Source of the DNA: a virus
Virus record (IMG/VR): IMGVR_UViG_3300032213_002832
Coordinates: 62,001 to 126,000 of that record
DNA length: 64,000 nucleotides
Reading direction: 5' to 3' (one strand)
In this document: positions 25,545 through 32,997 of the stretch, one piece after another
Position numbering within the stretch: the first letter of the stretch is position 1
Layout of the letters: the number at the start of each line of letters is the position of its first letter
Program-made: the position numbers and the translations under genes
The notes under the pieces: generated by a model
What the model was told of the DNA's origin: nothing
What the model saw: the letters and a program-made list of their open reading frames with translations, nothing else
Database searches by the model: none

Positions 25545-25934
25545 TTACTCGTCTTCAAACCTATCACCAATTACTTCTTCGACTGGACTCATCCAGACCC
25601 CGTAGCCGTAACGCTTCTTGGTAAGCTTTTTCATAAGTTGACCAACTCTATTATATAAGTGCTGAAACACAAACGTAAACTCTTTAACACTCCTACCATC
25701 TGCTGTACGATACTCAGGATTATAGTTTTGTAAAGCTATTACCAGCTGATAATAAAGTTCTTGGCGCATATCAGCCATGGTCATGCCAGTATTACCTAAC
25801 GATATGTCTGAATCACCAGCAGACATATTAGCTTCTTTCCAATTCTTAACAATACTATCTCTTAAGTACTTATTAACTAATGGCATATACTTCTTAATAT
25901 CAGCGTTTGTAACTACCCTACGTTGCTTATTCAT
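25545..25934 (-). CDS. Putative sigma-like factor (gp55-like region 2)
   Basis: A 129-residue protein. ADMRQELYYQLVIALQNYNPEY then EFTFVFQHLYNRVGQLMKKLTKKRYG resembles sigma region 2 as seen in T4 gp55-type late sigma factors (QEMIADGIEASIKGLHNFD...). No region 4 is present, also as in gp55. It overlaps the upstream gene by four bases, and the CCGAT element lies just inside that upstream gene. An RNA polymerase-binding role is inferred. Confidence 0.55.
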   Translation of the reverse strand: MNKQRRVVTNADIKKYMPLVNKYLRDSIVKNWKEANMSAGDSDISLGNTGMTMADMRQELYYQLVIALQNYNPEYRTADGRSVKEFTFVFQHLYNRVGQLMKKLTKKRYGYGVWMSPVEEVIGDRFEDE

Positions 25935-26473
25935 CTTCTTATCTTTCTTTTGGATGTTTCAGGTGATTCGTATCGGTTTTTAATTAAAAGCAATACTGAT
26001 CGACAAACCTTTAAATGATCTTCAGTCCATGCGGGTTTTGAAGTTGTGAACTTATCAAACTCGTATAAATCTTTCATAAACGCTTCATTACGTATAAAAC
26101 TATTATTCATAGTAGTATCTCGATACCACTTGTATAGTGATGTCAACTTGTTATTACTATGCCCACCCCTTTTATTTATGAAGTCAAGGACCTTATCTCG
26201 CATATTATGGTTGATGCGAGAATAGATTGAGTCAATACTATAGTTAACATCATACTTGTTTCTTTCTAGATTAAACTTTAAATCCGTACAAGATCTCACA
26301 GCCTCTATAACCGCATCATTTATACCATGTATTGCTTGTGAATTAAAGATGAATTGTTTATTGTATCTAAAGTAGATTTGATCTGCGCCATAAGTCAATA
26401 TTGGCGCTATTATAGGTTCTGGTAATTCAATAGCTGAAATCACTTTAGCTACGTCATCTCGTAAATGCTTCAT
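25931..26473 (-). CDS. Unknown protein upstream of the sigma-like gene
   Basis: A 180-residue basic protein, largely helical, with C-terminal KKxRR-like residues (SKRKIRR). No motif was recognised. Its 3' end contains the CCGAT promoter element, encoding KNRYES. Coupled to both neighbours by four-base overlaps. Confidence 0.65.
   Translation of the reverse strand: MKHLRDDVAKVISAIELPEPIIAPILTYGADQIYFRYNKQFIFNSQAIHGINDAVIEAVRSCTDLKFNLERNKYDVNYSIDSIYSRINHNMRDKVLDFINKRGGHSNNKLTSLYKWYRDTTMNNSFIRNEAFMKDLYEFDKFTTSKPAWTEDHLKVCRSVLLLIKNRYESPETSKRKIRR
25969..25979 (-). promoter_or_regulatory. CCGAT-type phage promoter element inside a coding region
   Basis: AAACCGATACG lies within the end of the preceding gene, 46 bases before the ATG of the sigma-like gene. 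Upstream it is flanked by TTAATTAAA as in other copies. Confidence 0.55.
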
Positions 26474-27174
26474 ACAACCTCCTCCATAGAGTAAATTGGA
26501 TTCTTCTTATGTGTCATACACTTGAGTTTGCTTATGTTTGCTAGAGAGTAGGCATCTCCATTTTTAGCATAACTTTTTATCCACTTGAGAAGCTTGATAA
26601 TCAAATCTACATTTTTAATATTCCAAGTATTGTCATAAACTATACGACCAATATGCGTTTGAAGTACGCGTGCTCTTTTATTAATGGCTCGTGATCGACC
26701 GTTTTCTTTACATTCTAATAAATCCGATAATACACTAATATTGGCAGGTTTTGCGCTAGCTACATTGATACAAAGTTCGTGTCTGCTATTAAGATAAGGT
26801 AGTAACTCTTTGATTTCATCGTCACCCAATGATTCTTTCTCTTTCACTATACTAATGCGACCTACTATTCTTTTTTCAGCAACCTCTATTTTAGTACCTG
26901 GCTCAACTGTCATTTTAAAATAACGTTCAAACCCAATCAAGTCAAACAGCTCTGCTTGCTCTTTCGAGATACCAGCTTTATCCAACATCCTATTACAAAA
27001 ATACTCTAATCTCAAATGTCTATCATCAGCAATATATGGAACCAACTCTTCGTATTCAAGCACATACTCTGAAGGTAGTTTAACTAATGTATCACTTAAA
27101 GAAAAAGTATAAGGTTCAATTGCCTTATTCAACCAATCCATCTCTTCATATTGCTTATCATCTAAAAATGCCAT
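26470..27174 (-). CDS. Unknown protein
   Basis: A 234-residue soluble protein with SD TTAGGAG. No catalytic motif or membrane segment was recognised. Helical Leu/Glu-rich segments predominate. The stop overlaps the next ATG. A CCGAT element lies about 64 bases before its start. Confidence 0.65.
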   Translation of the reverse strand: MAFLDDKQYEEMDWLNKAIEPYTFSLSDTLVKLPSEYVLEYEELVPYIADDRHLRLEYFCNRMLDKAGISKEQAELFDLIGFERYFKMTVEPGTKIEVAEKRIVGRISIVKEKESLGDDEIKELLPYLNSRHELCINVASAKPANISVLSDLLECKENGRSRAINKRARVLQTHIGRIVYDNTWNIKNVDLIIKLLKWIKSYAKNGDAYSLANISKLKCMTHKKNPIYSMEEVV

Positions 27175-27182
27175 CTGTTCTC

Positions 27183-27707
27183 CTAATTGTCAAACCAAAA
27201 AACAACACGAACCTCTGGATTTATATCGGATCGGTTTAGAAGCATAGCCTCCGCAGCCTCATTATTAATCCACTCTTCACAGTAGTTGATGATAGTAGTA
27301 TAGTCTTCAGGGCGTTTCTTACCACCATGGTAGTCACTATATTCAAAAAAAGCTTGAGTAGACTTATTATCTGTAGGATAATACTCTGCTTCTATAAGAC
27401 ATTGCTTAAATTCTTCAAGAGAAAGCCAACTATGTGAATGTCCATCAACATACCTATCATATTCCCATCTCAATAACTCTGAAATATCTTCTGGTATCCC
27501 TTTAGGTGCGCGTATTACTGCTGTACCATAACGACGCACACTAGCAAGTATTCCAAATAAATCATAGTTCCTGCCTGTAGCATTCACTTGTTCTAAATAC
27601 TTATAATTATCGCCATCTTCACTATTTACTGTATGGTTTTCATCTAGTTGCCAAGGGTCTTCTTTTCTAAGGCGCTTTTCCAAAAATACATGAATATCAC
27701 ATCCCAC
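27183..27707 (-). CDS. MGCDIH-family phage protein
   Basis: A 174-residue member of a widespread phage family beginning MGCDIH. The signatures GRNYDLFGILASVRRYG, GIPEDISELLRWEYDRY and DGHSHSWLSLEEF are visible. The conserved Cys3, Asp4, His6 and the downstream His-Ser-His cluster could bind metal, but no function is established. SD-like AGGTGG precedes the ATG. Confidence 0.8.
   Translation of the reverse strand: MGCDIHVFLEKRLRKEDPWQLDENHTVNSEDGDNYKYLEQVNATGRNYDLFGILASVRRYGTAVIRAPKGIPEDISELLRWEYDRYVDGHSHSWLSLEEFKQCLIEAEYYPTDNKSTQAFFEYSDYHGGKKRPEDYTTIINYCEEWINNEAAEAMLLNRSDINPEVRVVFWFDN
27227..27237 (-). promoter_or_regulatory. CCGAT-type phage promoter element inside a coding region
   Basis: AAACCGATCCG lies within the end of the MGCDIH gene, upstream of the next gene in the array. 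The distance to the start is about 64 bases, longer than most copies. Confidence 0.45.
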
Positions 27708-27726
27708 CTATAACCCCTTATTATCA

Positions 27727-28017
27727 TTATTTAACTTCAAAACCTGCTTCTTGTGCCTCTTTTAAAGAGAGGTCACCGCGCTTCTCGTCTGCGCGACGTG
27801 TTCTAGCATAGCTAAACTTCTCATAATAAACAAAACGACCATCTGGTATAGTCGTTTTATATACGGTTCCATCCGCATCTTGAAAATAACTGTTGACACC
27901 AATCTCAGCCACTACTGTTTCAAGCGCAGTAGAGAGCTCGTCAAAATACTTCTTTACTTCACTCTTCTTACGTTCTAGCTCAATGAACCGCTGAATCGCC
28001 GGCGTTAGATTTGACAT
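27727..28017 (-). CDS. Small helical protein, unknown
   Basis: About 96 residues. The start MSNLTPAIQRF is chosen because AAGGATG gives it an SD; ten in-frame codons lie upstream inside the previous gene. The N-terminal half is an amphipathic helix (IQRFIELERKKSEVKKYFDELSTAL) and the C-terminal half is beta-like. Similar small proteins are common in phage early regions. Confidence 0.65.
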   Translation of the reverse strand: MSNLTPAIQRFIELERKKSEVKKYFDELSTALETVVAEIGVNSYFQDADGTVYKTTIPDGRFVYYEKFSYARTRRADEKRGDLSLKEAQEAGFEVK

Positions 28018-28540
28018 CCTTATTCTCCTCAGTATTTTTAACGACACGAAGAATTCGCGTCTTACTTGTAGGATTCGGATCGGTTTTTAATTCTGCTATT
28101 TTATCTTCAGGTAGTAGACCAGACTCAAGGTATGGGAGTAGTTGTGAAGCCTTCATGGTTTTAGCTTCTCCATCTATTCTTATGCTCATAGTAGGATCAG
28201 CTCCATCTTTAAGCATGCTTCTAAATAGATCTAGTTTCTCTTCTTCCATAGCTTTAATTTTAGATACTAAAGAGTTTTTATATCGGCCATGAGCAGCACT
28301 AGCATTAGGTTGGTCTAGAGCTCCAAAAATCTGTATTTGCTCATTAGATATTTCGTTAATACGTTCTATTTTGGCTTGTAGCATGCCATTTTTAACACCT
28401 TCATCATAGGCGTAATTAATGTTTTTAACTATGTTTCTCTCAACACCACTAAGTAGTAGGTTATTGAAGAAGTTACTTATATAATAACCAATTAATGAAC
28501 CAACAATCAATGCGCAAGTAATAGATAACAGTAATAACAT
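27980..28540 (-). CDS. Membrane-anchored protein, unknown
   Basis: A 186-residue protein with one N-terminal membrane segment (MLLLLSITCALIVGSLIGYYI) and a helical charged body. The 3' end encodes a CCGAT element. No family was recognised. Confidence 0.65.
   Translation of the reverse strand: MLLLLSITCALIVGSLIGYYISNFFNNLLLSGVERNIVKNINYAYDEGVKNGMLQAKIERINEISNEQIQIFGALDQPNASAAHGRYKNSLVSKIKAMEEEKLDLFRSMLKDGADPTMSIRIDGEAKTMKASQLLPYLESGLLPEDKIAELKTDPNPTSKTRILRVVKNTEENKDVKSNAGDSAVH
28076..28086 (-). promoter_or_regulatory. CCGAT-type phage promoter element inside a coding region
   Basis: AAACCGATCCG preceded by AATTAA, within the end of the membrane-anchored gene and upstream of the next small gene. 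Confidence 0.5.
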
Positions 28541-28568
28541 ACAATCCTTTCAATAATATATCAATAGG

Positions 28569-28576
28569 ATTATACA
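28569..28576 (-). promoter_or_regulatory. Sigma70-like -10 (GTATAAT)
   Basis: TTTTGTATAATCC on the minus strand, about 30 bases before the ATG of the membrane-anchored gene, with SD AAAGGA. Confidence 0.5.
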
Positions 28577-28594
28577 AAACCGTGTTTAATTAAT

Positions 28595-29173
28595 TTATTC
28601 GTTATCTTCGATTGGTAGAGATTCTAATATTTTTTCTATATCAAGTAATTGTAGTGTTTTTTCTAAACCTTCATTACCATGTTCTAAAGCCTTGGCTCGA
28701 AGCAGTGTCATAAAATCTTCAGGGTCAATATCATGTTTCTTTAACTTCTTTTTCCAAGCAGCTAGTTTCTTAGGGTCAACTTTATGGCGCCCTCGGTTTA
28801 GTTTCTCAGGGACCATGCGTGTATTTTTTGCTGCGTATCCATGACTATTGTTTTTTCTATCTGGAGATAGTTTCTGACCGGTTTTCTTTTCAGCTGCTTG
28901 GGTTTGCTTTACAATGGAAGCACGAGATCCTCTACCCTTAGACTTATGGCTTGCTGTACCATTCTTACCGTCTTGGCGCCTTAAAGCATCGTCCGCCTTA
29001 GTTTGCGCTCTCTGCCAGTGGCCAGGCTTTTTCTTATTAGCAGATAGCTTATTTAAGCAACCTCTACAGCGTCCAGCTGGATTAGACTTATTAGCACTAG
29101 TTTTTCCGCAACGAGGGCAGGATTTTATTAGTTCTTCTAATTCAGAAGCTACAAGTTTGTCTAGTATTTCCAA
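28595..29173 (-). CDS. Zinc-finger, HNH-like endonuclease-like protein
   Basis: A 192-residue basic protein using a TTG start with SD TTTGGAGA. A zinc ribbon CPRCGKT-x-CRGCLNK lies at about 19-40. LSPDRKNNSHGYAAKNTRMVPEKLNRGRH (about 102-130) resembles the LxxDRKNxxxGYxxxN part of HNH nucleases, though the second HNH Cys pair is missing. It lies just downstream of a tRNA. A homing-type nuclease or a DNA-binding protein are both possible. Confidence 0.6.
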   Translation of the reverse strand: MEILDKLVASELEELIKSCPRCGKTSANKSNPAGRCRGCLNKLSANKKKPGHWQRAQTKADDALRRQDGKNGTASHKSKGRGSRASIVKQTQAAEKKTGQKLSPDRKNNSHGYAAKNTRMVPEKLNRGRHKVDPKKLAAWKKKLKKHDIDPEDFMTLLRAKALEHGNEGLEKTLQLLDIEKILESLPIEDNE

Positions 29174-29211
29174 GGTTTATCTCCAAAACATAATAAGTCA
29201 TTATATTTACA

Positions 29212-29222
29212 ATTATACCACA
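29212..29222 (-). promoter_or_regulatory. Extended -10 promoter (TGTGGTATAAT)
   Basis: On the minus strand TGTGGTATAAT lies about 40 bases before the TTG start of the zinc-finger gene. The same 11-mer precedes the tRNA. Confidence 0.7.
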
Positions 29223-29233
29223 GATAATAAGTA

Positions 29234-29282
29234 AGCCCTGGCATTTCTACCAGGGCTTTATTTTGCCAGAGTTTCCTCTGGC
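29234..29282 (-). terminator. Two tandem hairpins downstream of the tRNA
   Basis: The first hairpin is GCCAGAG-GAAA-CTCTGGC. The second is AGCCCTGG-loop-CCAGGGCT with AT-rich flank. They probably end or protect the tRNA transcript. The second could terminate in both directions. Confidence 0.65.
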
Positions 29283-29316
29283 TAACACGTTCACTTTCGA
29301 TCCCGTGGATTCGGCT

Positions 29317-29392
29317 TGGACGCGGGTGTGGGATGTGCGCCCACGATCTGAAGGTTATGAGCCTTCCGAGATAACTGCTACTCTAACCCGCA
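29317..29392 (-). tRNA. tRNA-Met/Ile2 (anticodon CAT) with encoded CCA and aberrant T-loop
   Basis: A 76-base cloverleaf: acceptor TGCGGGT/ACCCGCG (one T-G pair), short D arm, anticodon stem GAAGG/CCTTC with loop CTCATAA (anticodon CAT), T stem GTGGG/CCCAC, discriminator T and encoded CCA. The anticodon stem lacks the three G-C pairs of initiator tRNA, so it is an elongator Met or a lysidine-type Ile tRNA. The T loop reads CGCACAT instead of TTCRANY, and the D loop lacks the second conserved G. Confidence 0.8.
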
Positions 29393-29397
29393 CATTC

Positions 29398-29408
29398 ATT
29401 ATACCACA
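29398..29408 (-). promoter_or_regulatory. tRNA promoter (TGTGGTATAAT)
   Basis: An extended -10 ends six bases before the first base of the mature tRNA, so transcription should start at, or one base inside, the mature 5' end. Confidence 0.75.
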
Positions 29409-29414
29409 TTTTCG

Positions 29415-29933
29415 TTAATCCCAAAGTGTTCTCCAATATTTACCTAAGTGCTTGAATAAACGATCATATAGTTCATCTTCTTTTTTAGCACTTTTCTCAT
29501 ACATCTCTCTCGAATCGGTTTCAGCCAACTCATGTAGCTCTGGAGTGTTAGCCTTGCTATAGCTCACCTTTAGTGCTTTATATCTTCTCTTATCAGCCTT
29601 TTCAGCTATAATCTCTTCAAAGCTATACTTTGTATCACCCCATTTATCATTGAATTCTTTTTTATAGAGTTCAGTATCATATTGGCTTTTAATACGCTCA
29701 AAAAGATATACAGCATAATCTATACGTCTACAAATAGTATTATGGTCAGTAACTAGCTGATTTCTACGTATACACTTAGACATACGCTTAAGCTTGAATA
29801 TAATCATATCTTCAAGAAATCCATAGTCATAATCTCTATCCTCTTTAAGAAGAGGTAGCCAATCTTTGATGCGATTAGCTGTTTGTATTTTAACTTTTGT
29901 TTTTCTATGCTTCTGGCGTTTTCTACTGTTCAT
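29415..29933 (-). CDS. Phage family protein, basic, unknown
   Basis: A 172-residue basic protein. KEDRDYDYGFLEDMIIFKLKRMSKCI followed by RRIDYAVYLFERI is a pattern shared by small early proteins of several phage groups. It is coupled to the small membrane gene upstream by overlap. A CCGAT element lies inside its 3' part. No function is known. Confidence 0.7.
   Translation of the reverse strand: MNSRKRQKHRKTKVKIQTANRIKDWLPLLKEDRDYDYGFLEDMIIFKLKRMSKCIRRNQLVTDHNTICRRIDYAVYLFERIKSQYDTELYKKEFNDKWGDTKYSFEEIIAEKADKRRYKALKVSYSKANTPELHELAETDSREMYEKSAKKEDELYDRLFKHLGKYWRTLWD
29511..29521 (-). promoter_or_regulatory. CCGAT-type phage promoter element inside a coding region
   Basis: AAACCGATTCG, about 120 bases upstream of the tRNA on the same strand. 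It lacks the TTAA flank and may be weaker or fortuitous. Confidence 0.4.
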
Positions 29934-30147
29934 TATTTACCCCTCCAGTTGCTTGTTTGTTCAATAAGTACTCAGTATAGATTGCGGCAAGTATGAGTGC
30001 TGGCCAAGCAAATATAATACCTGCTAGACCCATATACACACCGTTTAATCCAGCACCAAAAAATAAACCAACAAACGTTGTACCAATAAACAGGCATAAC
30101 GTGTTTACTAAAGTCGTTTTAGCTAGTCTGACAAGATCATATTTCAT
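29923..30147 (-). CDS. Small two-pass membrane protein
   Basis: A 74-residue protein with two hydrophobic helices (LVNTLCLFIGTTFVGLFFGAG and GLAGIIFAWPALILAAIYTEYLL) and a polar C-terminus. SD TAGGGAT. No family was recognised. Confidence 0.7.
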   Translation of the reverse strand: MKYDLVRLAKTTLVNTLCLFIGTTFVGLFFGAGLNGVYMGLAGIIFAWPALILAAIYTEYLLNKQATGGVNNEQ

Positions 30148-30156
30148 ATTTTATCC

Positions 30157-30627
30157 CTATACTAGAGTACTTGCATTAAAGTAGCCACCAACATAGTTGC
30201 CAGATTGGAAATCTTTAAAAAACCACTCTATTTCTCCACTAATACAAACATCTATTGATAGTTTAGCTCTTTTCAAATACCATGCCAATACTAATCCGCC
30301 ATCTTCTGAAGTACATACAACAGGTACTGGCATTTTAAAACCTACCTTTTTATCTAGTCTAGATCTAATTCTACTTACAACTTCAAAAACAAATTCATCT
30401 ACGTTCTCTTCGTCACTCTGTTCATCACATATAGTTTTTAGCTTTACAAGATACTCATTCCAAGCTTGCTCTTTTTCTTCAGGATTACTTTTAGGCCAAA
30501 AGTAATTGCATATTTTATCACCTAAAATTTGTTCAGGTAAATTTTTATGCCAGTATTCAATACGCTGTTTGGCAATTTTTGAACACACATCATCACAAAG
30601 TTTATCAATATAATCATTATTGCTCAT
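30157..30627 (-). CDS. Unknown soluble protein
   Basis: A 156-residue acidic protein with scattered Cys and Trp residues. The pattern DEFVFEVVSRIRSRLDKK and a C-terminal beta segment (AKLSIDVCISGEIEWFFKD) look globular. It is coupled to a tiny upstream membrane peptide through overlapping start and stop. Confidence 0.6.
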   Translation of the reverse strand: MSNNDYIDKLCDDVCSKIAKQRIEYWHKNLPEQILGDKICNYFWPKSNPEEKEQAWNEYLVKLKTICDEQSDEENVDEFVFEVVSRIRSRLDKKVGFKMPVPVVCTSEDGGLVLAWYLKRAKLSIDVCISGEIEWFFKDFQSGNYVGGYFNASTLV

Positions 30628-30760
30628 TATTTACCCCCTGATTTAAAAACTCATGATATCTACGTGTATCTCTTTTAGCTTTCTCATATAAGAAATAGAC
30701 AAAGATTAAGAAGCACGAAATGATTATGCAATGTATAGTTTTTAACGTCTTATGACTCAT
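30617..30760 (-). CDS. Very small membrane peptide (47 aa)
   Basis: An open frame of 47 codons, MSHKTLKTIHCIIISCFLIFVYFL then a charged tail, with one membrane segment. Its ATG overlaps the stop of the lipoprotein gene (TAATG), and its stop overlaps the next ATG. Tight coupling on both sides supports it being real. Confidence 0.55.
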   Translation of the reverse strand: MSHKTLKTIHCIIISCFLIFVYFLYEKAKRDTRRYHEFLNQGVNNEQ

Positions 30761-31143
30761 TATCTACTCTGTGTTAAAGATGTTTCTAATCTAAAAACAA
30801 ACTCACTGGTTAATTCGTATAAGCCATTAAGATCTTTACAGTACAACCTACCTAAATAGGCATTGTTTGTAAACCTATCATTGCGTCCCCAAACAGGTTG
30901 TCTCACTTTAAACTTACAGCCAGTTTTATTATCATCAAGATAAGTACCACGAGTAAACTTGGGATTGAACATATGTTGATTACATAAGTCGAACTCTCGT
31001 TGAGTAACTATTTTATACCCATTATCTTGACTCTCACACTCCCTGTGACCCCTACTACCGTCACTCATCTTAAAATTATGAGGTACATTGCTAGTATCAC
31101 AACCTGTTAGCATAAGTAATAGTATAAGCTTATTCTTCATCAC
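30760..31143 (-). CDS. Small lipoprotein
   Basis: A 127-residue protein with signal peptide and lipobox LTG-C (Cys15) followed by Asp, which in E. coli would retain it in the inner membrane. The mature domain has several Cys residues (RECES, DLCN, TGCK, LYCKD), suggesting disulfides in the periplasm. No family was recognised. Confidence 0.75.
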   Translation of the reverse strand: MMKNKLILLLMLTGCDTSNVPHNFKMSDGSRGHRECESQDNGYKIVTQREFDLCNQHMFNPKFTRGTYLDDNKTGCKFKVRQPVWGRNDRFTNNAYLGRLYCKDLNGLYELTSEFVFRLETSLTQSR

Positions 31144-31531
31144 ACCCTTTATCCCCAGGAATTCTCACTATTAGATCTACACTTTCTGAATAGTACCCGT
31201 TGCTTTCGCCGTGCCACCTAACATCCACATAACCTTTTACAGTAGCAAATTTATAGAAGGTCCAAGTATGACTATTATCCATTTGAATACGACCATTAAT
31301 ATTTTCTTCAAATGATTCAGACGTCGATTCCTCTGCCACCAATAATGGTGTACCAATTAAGTCATTTAAATCACCAGCGATATCATCAATACGAACATGT
31401 TCACAACACTGCTGATCATGATAGAACACCCATTTAGTACCATTCTCTTCACAAAATACCAACCTCTCACCGCCAGTTGTACCGCTTACATTAGCGAAGG
31501 TTTTACCAACCATATCAGATATAGTTTTCAT
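31130..31531 (-). CDS. DUF7448-family protein
   Basis: A 133-residue member of a phage-rich family. The signatures are MVGKTFANVSG, FYHDQQCCEHVRIDDIAGDLNDLIGTPLLVAEE and TWTFYKFATVKGYVDVRWHGESNGYYSESVDL. The ATG after AAGGAAGG is chosen; eight in-frame codons upstream belong to another reading context. Function unknown. Confidence 0.8.
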   Translation of the reverse strand: MKTISDMVGKTFANVSGTTGGERLVFCEENGTKWVFYHDQQCCEHVRIDDIAGDLNDLIGTPLLVAEESTSESFEENINGRIQMDNSHTWTFYKFATVKGYVDVRWHGESNGYYSESVDLIVRIPGDKGCDEE

Positions 31532-31555
31532 TTTGCCTTCCTTCTTTCTCTCCAC

Positions 31556-31669
31556 TCAACTATTTCTCGCATCATAGCAGCTTTCAGCTCTTCTATAGGT
31601 ACATCGCTCCATATTATAAAATGCTTGGGATGACATTACCTTAATTCCAAATATTTCTAAAAACTTCAT
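31556..31669 (-). pseudogene. Short open frame, possibly the 5' part of a frameshifted small gene
   Basis: A 37-codon frame (MKFLEIFGIKVM...) begins with an ATGA overlap to the upstream gene but reads into an atypical Arg/Cys-rich end. In another frame the 3' part reads DVPIEELKAAMMREIVEWRERRKAK and stops at the ATGA of the DUF7448 gene. This looks more like protein but has no good start. One frameshift would join them. Confidence 0.35.
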
Positions 31670-31842
31670 TTCTTTATCGCCTTTTCAATCTTAGCACAAG
31701 CCTTTAGTATATCCTCAGCAAGCTTCTTAGCTTCGCTCAATGTCATCCAATCGGAAGAAGCGACATAATCCGTAAAATGAATATACCACCCAGGTGGGGA
31801 TGGTTCGATTGAACCTTTAAATGCTTTAACTTTACGTCTCAT
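31666..31842 (-). CDS. Small unknown protein (58 aa)
   Basis: A 58-codon frame with a TAATG overlap at its start and ATGA overlap at its end. The sequence MRRKVKAFKGSIEPSPPGWY then DYVASSDWMTLSEAKKLAEDI looks like a compact beta-hairpin plus helix protein. Overlaps on both sides support translation. Confidence 0.6.
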   Translation of the reverse strand: MRRKVKAFKGSIEPSPPGWYIHFTDYVASSDWMTLSEAKKLAEDILKACAKIEKAIKK

Positions 31843-32357
31843 TATTTATCACCTTTCATTAGTTTTTTCAATGCTTCATTAGGTTCTGGACTTTCTACGA
31901 AGTCTTCGCCGTCAATCTCTTCGAATGGTAAATCCGGTTCACCTAGCTCTTCATTACATAGACCTTGTGGCAATGGTATCCAGCCAGTAACTTTGCCCGA
32001 TATAATATCTTCATGTTCACCAAAACTATAACAGAATTTACCACTTTTTCTATCTTTAAAACCTAATGTAGTCCAACTAGAAAACTCTGTTTCAATAAGT
32101 AATATGGCTTCATTATTAGTGATTGTATCAATAGGTAACCAATCTTTACGTCTAGTTTTTTGTAGTTCAATTGATTTAGCTATGTTTCTAAGCAAAAATC
32201 TTTCTACATCTTTACCGTTATTTGTAGCACAACGACATCCGCCATTAGTGCACATACCAGTTGGTATGACATACTTACAACCACTATCACCACAACCTAA
32301 ACCATAAGCAGCAGGATCTTCAAACCAATCCCAATTACCTATTAAAGACTTAACCAT
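31842..32357 (-). CDS. DUF551-like protein with N-terminal Cys cluster
   Basis: A 171-residue protein. The C-terminal part (KDWLPIDTITNNEAILLI ... GKVTGWIPLPQG) matches the DUF551 pattern of a leading Trp-Pro strand and closing GWxPLP. The N-terminus holds CGDSGCKYVIPTGMCTNGGCRC, a possible metal or disulfide cluster. Function unknown. Confidence 0.7.
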   Translation of the reverse strand: MVKSLIGNWDWFEDPAAYGLGCGDSGCKYVIPTGMCTNGGCRCATNNGKDVERFLLRNIAKSIELQKTRRKDWLPIDTITNNEAILLIETEFSSWTTLGFKDRKSGKFCYSFGEHEDIISGKVTGWIPLPQGLCNEELGEPDLPFEEIDGEDFVESPEPNEALKKLMKGDK

Positions 32358-32413
32358 CTAATACACCTCATTATTTAACTAATTGTAGCGTGTTTGTATC
32401 ATTTAATTGTGTG

Positions 32414-32872
32414 TTATTTCCAACTAAAGTATAGACCAACCTTTTCATCATCAGTGGAACGATATGTAGTAATATGAAAACCATTAAATACCGGATCTTT
32501 TTCAAACATTTCATAAATTTTCCATATCATGTCGAATTCGCTAATCTTAAGCTTGAGATCTCCAATATGCTCTAATACCAATTTATTAACTTTAACGTAT
32601 TGATCTACCCGACCTTCAACTGCTGCTTCTCTTAAGCGCTCTAGTACTAATGGTTTATACTCTAATTCATATAAGCCACATATTATCTCATTATCGTTAT
32701 TGCGAATAAAACTAGCTGTATTCTGTAGTTCCAACTTAAATTGAGAAGGTTCAGACTCTTTTTTAAGCTCAGAAATAGGTTTACGATTAACAATCTTATC
32801 ATCTGCTATAAAAAAACGATATACCGCATATATAAAACCAAATAATGCTAGCACACAAGCTAAAACACCCAT
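32414..32872 (-). CDS. Membrane-anchored protein, unknown
   Basis: A 152-residue protein with one N-terminal hydrophobic helix (VLACVLALFGFIYAVYRFFI) and a soluble helical domain. No family was recognised. Likely inner-membrane with a cytoplasmic or periplasmic domain; orientation is unclear. Confidence 0.6.
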   Translation of the reverse strand: MGVLACVLALFGFIYAVYRFFIADDKIVNRKPISELKKESEPSQFKLELQNTASFIRNNDNEIICGLYELEYKPLVLERLREAAVEGRVDQYVKVNKLVLEHIGDLKLKISEFDMIWKIYEMFEKDPVFNGFHITTYRSTDDEKVGLYFSWK

Positions 32873-32887
32873 AAATACCTCCTTATA

Positions 32888-32995
32888 TTATTCATCGTCG
32901 TGGTCGTCTATACCCTTATATTCATCCATCATAATCACCATGATAACAACGCCCATAATAACAGCGAATACTAAAAACATCGCAATCTTTATCAT
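32888..32995 (-). CDS. Very small membrane peptide (35 aa)
   Basis: A 35-codon frame MIKIAMFLVFAVIMGVVIMVIM followed by DEYKGIDDHDDE, with SD GAGG six bases before the ATG. It has one membrane helix and an acidic tail. Below usual size limits, but well placed between two genes. Confidence 0.55.
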   Translation of the reverse strand: MIKIAMFLVFAVIMGVVIMVIMMDEYKGIDDHDDE

Positions 32996-32997
32996 AA

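Noticed and set aside
28595-29173. Full HNH endonuclease call
   Set aside because: Only the DRKNxxxGYxxxN half of the motif is visible and the typical second Cys pair is absent, so only an HNH-like label is kept.
29283-29316. A second tRNA or small RNA between the tRNA and hairpins
   Set aside because: CGAATCC and CACG/CGTG fragments look suggestive, but no cloverleaf or extended pairing could be drawn on either strand.
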